Position numbers and translations under genes: made by a program. A stretch of DNA of 8,746 nt from Candidatus Peribacterales bacterium (GTDB taxonomy: Bacteria; Patescibacteriota; Gracilibacteria; Peribacterales; Peribacteraceae): NCBI GenBank assembly GCA_020059985.1, contig JAGVCI010000043.1, positions 1-8,746 of the forward strand, given 5' to 3'. Shown piece after piece: positions 6,859 through 8,746 of this stretch (position 1 is its first letter; every line of letters begins with the position of its first letter). The notes beneath the pieces are model-generated. The model was not told the DNA's origin and searched no databases. It was given only the letters and a program-made list of their open reading frames with translations.

Positions 6859-7503
6859 TTATCCAGCAGCCTTCTCATCCTGACACCACCAGTCCCCGCG
6901 ACGACAGAACTTTTTGTCGATCACGCGACCGTCTTCGTGGATCGGAAGTGGGTAGAGTTTGATGACTTCCTCTAACTGATCGAGGAGGACAGCCGGATCA
7001 TCGTGCAGCACCATGTTCGGTGCGATTTTTCTTTTGCAGAGATCCTCGACGATGTGCGGAATGGAATTGCTGATCCCGCCAGAGTTCGTGAGGACGCCGA
7101 TCGGGCGACCCTCTTCGTAGGCAATTGTGAACTCGTTGAGTGTTCCGATTCCTCCACCAACAATGATGATGCCATCGGAAGAGCGAATATTGATGATGTC
7201 GCGCTCCATGAATCCCTGACCCGTGTAGATCATCATGTCGTTATCGAGCGGCGAGTGATACTCGTGCGCATGTTCGTGCTCCGAGAACGCCGGCGACACA
7301 CCGATGGTAAATCCTCCGGCTGCTTTCGCCGCGAGCAGCGCATCGTGCGGAAGACCAGGACAAGCACCGTTAATGAAGATATGCCCGCGACTTCCGATTT
7401 CACGTCCAAGAGCGCGTGCCTTTTCACGAGCTAATTGATCATCCACCTGCGGACCACTGGCAGATCCCATAACGCCGATTTTCAGTCTGTGATGAGGAGC
7501 CAT
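6859..7503 (-). CDS. LOG/SLOG-fold nucleotide-binding protein (TIGR00725-like)
   Basis: A 214-residue Rossmann-fold protein of the lysine-decarboxylase-like/LOG superfamily. Seen in order: KIGVMGSASG (8-17), a beta-strand and glycine turn; INGACPGLPHDALLAAKAAGG (44-64, the nucleotide-pocket turn); MERDIINIRSSDGIIIVGGGIGTLNE (split: Arg101 at 101, Ser-Ser-Asp at 108-110, GGGIGTLNE at 116-124). GGGIGTLNE corresponds to the PGGxGTxxE motif of LOG phosphoribohydrolases, but the Arg-Lys pair of true cytokinin-activating LOG enzymes reads Arg-Asp here, so that reaction is uncertain. Related proteins are annotated as SLOG cluster 4 or TIGR00725 and have no settled function; a nucleotide or nucleotide-derivative ligand is likely. 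The C-terminal tail carries two cysteines (C200, C207) around RRGDWW. ATG at 7503 fits the first strand and the promoter at 7527-7554. It is divergent from the EamA transporter. Confidence 0.85.
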   Translation of the reverse strand: MAPHHRLKIGVMGSASGPQVDDQLAREKARALGREIGSRGHIFINGACPGLPHDALLAAKAAGGFTIGVSPAFSEHEHAHEYHSPLDNDMMIYTGQGFMERDIINIRSSDGIIIVGGGIGTLNEFTIAYEEGRPIGVLTNSGGISNSIPHIVEDLCKRKIAPNMVLHDDPAVLLDQLEEVIKLYPLPIHEDGRVIDKKFCRRGDWWCQDEKAAG

Positions 7504-7526
7504 ATCGATATGTATTTTGCCTCACT

Positions 7527-7554
7527 ATTATACCATTTATTGACGAAATGACAA
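7527..7554 (-). promoter_or_regulatory. Extended -10 sigma-70 promoter for the SLOG gene
   Basis: On the minus strand TTGTCA (7554 down to 7549, five of six matches) lies 16 bp from a perfect TATAAT (7532 down to 7527) preceded by TGG, the extended -10 signature. The start of transcription would be near 7520, a leader of about 17 nt. This is the best promoter match in the window. The GAGG at 7523-7520 lies too far (16 nt) from the ATG at 7503 to be a normal ribosome binding site. Confidence 0.7.
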
Positions 7555-7572
7555 AGCTCGCCCTTTCAGAGG

Positions 7573-7594
7573 GAAGCCAACTCTCGTAGGCTTC
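7573..7594 (+). promoter_or_regulatory. Hairpin immediately upstream of the transporter start
   Basis: GAAGCC (7573-7578) and GGCTTC (7589-7594) are perfect inverted repeats around a 10-nt loop, ending 5 nt before the ATG at 7600. A smaller pair, CCCT (7561-7564) and AGGG (7570-7573), lies just before. If transcribed, the stem would sit where a ribosome lands, so it may affect translation; a protein-binding operator is the other reading. Function not shown. Confidence 0.35.
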
Positions 7595-7599
7595 GCGGC

Positions 7600-8433
7600 A
7601 TGTGGCTCTTCCTGTCCCTCCTCTCCTCTATCGGCTTTGCGGCCATGTTTCTGCTCGCGCGCGGGAGCAAAGGGATACCGGCAACGGTGGTGACCACGGC
7701 CTACGCGCTCTGGGGACCTGTCGTCCTCCTCTATTCCATCCGCGAGGTCTCGTTTCCGTGGAGTGAAACCTGGTGGCAGATATTTTTGCCGCTGCCGCTC
7801 CTCATCATGCCACTCGCACTCCTGGCACTCACGATGGCGAGCCAGAGGACACCCGTCACCATCATGAAGCCACTTAGCGCATTCTCTCCACTCGCTGCGC
7901 TCTTCTTCTCCATCGCTGCATACGGCGCAGTGTTTCCCCCGCTCGGGATCGCCGGAATTTTCACGGTCACTCTCGGACTCCTGGTCCTCTACCACGGACG
8001 ATGGAAAGCGTGGAAAGAACCGTGGCCGTGGGTCGCAGTCCTCGGCATGATCATCCTCGGTATCAACGCCTCGGTCACGAGAGAAGTTCTCCTCCGTTTC
8101 CCAGAGCCGCTCGCAGTCGTGGGACTCGCCGCGACCGGAACATTCTGCATCAACGCGATTCTCTCCGTCCCCTACTGGAAGAAGACCACATTTTCTCTCA
8201 ACACCGTTCTACTCCTCTGCTTCTTCGTGGGGATCGATTTCCTCCAGAGCTTCGCCACCATCGCCGCGCTCGAACTCGCACCCAGCGCGTACGTGATCGC
8301 GGTCAAACGCACGAGCATTCTCCTCGCGTCCATCGGTGCTTTCTATATTTTCAACGAAAAAGACCAACCACTCTGGCAGATCGCCCTCTCGTGCGCCATC
8401 GTCATTGTCGGCGTCACGATGCTCGCGCTCTAG
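7600..8433 (+). CDS. EamA/DMT-family membrane transporter
   Basis: A 277-residue integral membrane protein with about ten hydrophobic segments (roughly 2-20, 27-47, 59-80, 88-108, 114-131, 143-159, 170-190, 201-223, 228-251, 257-277), the usual 5+5 layout of the drug/metabolite transporter superfamily. Each half ends with the expected pair of helices: KPLSAFSPLAALFF (90-103), and KRTSILLASIGAFYIFNEK (236-254) followed by a final helix rich in Ala, Ile and Val. EamA proteins export or exchange small metabolites, but the substrate cannot be read from sequence. Length is slightly below the common 290-310. ATG at 7600 is the only ATG, GTG or TTG in frame after the TGA at 7549-7551 and begins directly with the first helix. 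It is divergent from the SLOG gene (96-bp gap), which might hint at a shared substrate, but this is only context. Its stop is 2 bp from the convergent mltG stop. Confidence 0.88.
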   Translation: MWLFLSLLSSIGFAAMFLLARGSKGIPATVVTTAYALWGPVVLLYSIREVSFPWSETWWQIFLPLPLLIMPLALLALTMASQRTPVTIMKPLSAFSPLAALFFSIAAYGAVFPPLGIAGIFTVTLGLLVLYHGRWKAWKEPWPWVAVLGMIILGINASVTREVLLRFPEPLAVVGLAATGTFCINAILSVPYWKKTTFSLNTVLLLCFFVGIDFLQSFATIAALELAPSAYVIAVKRTSILLASIGAFYIFNEKDQPLWQIALSCAIVIVGVTMLAL

Positions 8434-8439
8434 CGCTAG
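8430..8439. repeat. 10-bp palindrome containing both convergent stop codons
   Basis: CTAGCGCTAG is a perfect palindrome. Its left TAG (8431-8433) ends the plus-strand transporter and its right half, read on the minus strand, gives the TAG (8438 down to 8436) that ends mltG. There is no loop or T tract, so it is not a normal intrinsic terminator. Confidence 0.6.
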
Positions 8440-8746
8440 TCGATGTACTTGTACCGGTTGATATTGTGCTCTTCGTTGGTCTCCGCATAGCGCACCTGTC
8501 CGTCCGATCCATGGAGGTAATACCAATACGATGAGGTCTCAGGTCGCAGCGTTGCGACAATGCTGTCATAGCCCGCACTCGCGATAGGCCCCGGGGGAAG
8601 GCCTTTGAATTTACGGGTGTTATACGGGGAATTCTCGTTGAGATCCGCCGTCGTGATCGCTTCGGTCTGTTTATCGAGAATGTAACGAACGGTAGCGTCG
8701 ACACCGAGCCCCAGCCCCGCGTCGAACCGTTTCCAGAGAATACCCG
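8436..8746 (-). CDS. mltG: Endolytic peptidoglycan transglycosylase MltG, C-terminal part
   Basis: The C-terminal 102 residues of MltG (YceG family), a membrane-anchored enzyme that cuts nascent glycan strands outside the membrane and so sets their length. The 5' part lies beyond the right edge, so the membrane anchor, LysM-like domain and catalytic glutamate are not in view. Visible family signature, counting from the first full codon: LWKRFDAGLGLGVDATVRYI (3-22, the usual FYNRL...L.SDPTV.Y), DLNENSPYNTRKFKGLPPGPI (split: DLNENSPYNT 34-43, KGLPPGPI 47-54), then YLHGSDGQVRYAETNEEHN (76-94). The protein ends nine residues after EEHN with TAG at 8438-8436. Nothing unusual is seen in the part present. 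Confidence 0.93.
   Translation of the reverse strand, partial: GILWKRFDAGLGLGVDATVRYILDKQTEAITTADLNENSPYNTRKFKGLPPGPIASAGYDSIVATLRPETSSYWYYLHGSDGQVRYAETNEEHNINRYKYID

Overview
The window carries eight protein-coding genes, six complete and one cut at each edge, packed with short gaps on both strands. There is no rRNA, tRNA, CRISPR array, insertion sequence or integrase gene that I can see, and no gene-free stretch longer than about 110 bases. The content is mostly bacterial housekeeping: an RsmB/NOP2-type RNA cytosine-C5 methyltransferase, leucyl-tRNA synthetase, the double GTPase Der/EngA and the cell-wall lytic transglycosylase MltG. Between these lie two putative transcription regulators, a LOG/SLOG-fold nucleotide-binding protein and an EamA/DMT-type transporter. 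Standard stop usage (TGA ends the AAA+ gene) argues against a UGA-recoded lineage. The compact proteins, the look of the LeuRS and SLOG proteins and the lack of Shine-Dalgarno sites lead me to suspect a Patescibacteria/CPR genome, perhaps Peregrinibacteria-like. That is an inference from family resemblance, not a demonstrated placement.

Layout, left to right. Positions 1-981 (minus): RNA m5C methyltransferase, running off the left edge close to its C-terminus. Positions 1022-1669 (plus): a small protein with a MerR/excisionase-type helix-turn-helix followed by what looks like a degenerate receiver domain, transcribed divergently from the methyltransferase across a 40-bp gap. Positions 1676-4090 (minus): leuS, converging on the previous gene with a 6-bp gap. 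Positions 4162-5328 (minus): a sigma-54-activator-like AAA+ ATPase with a C-terminal Fis-type HTH and no sensory domain, directly upstream of leuS. Positions 5436-6773 (plus): der. Positions 6780-6820: a 14-bp perfect hairpin with a competing inner hairpin. Positions 6859-7503 (minus): SLOG protein, with a good extended -10 promoter at 7527-7554. Positions 7600-8433 (plus): EamA transporter, with a hairpin just before its start. Positions 8436-8746 (minus): C-terminal part of MltG, running off the right edge; its stop and the transporter stop share one 10-bp palindrome.

Functionally, the methyltransferase, LeuRS and Der act on RNA modification, aminoacylation and ribosome assembly, while MltG acts in peptidoglycan synthesis. 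No operon joins them obviously; the only same-strand neighbours are the AAA+ gene and leuS, 71 bp apart. The least ordinary parts are the two regulators: the HTH/pseudo-receiver protein, and the AT-richer AAA+ regulator with its GSFTGS loop, altered sensor I and (Asn-Gly)5 hexanucleotide repeat. I do not see a clear new multi-gene system.
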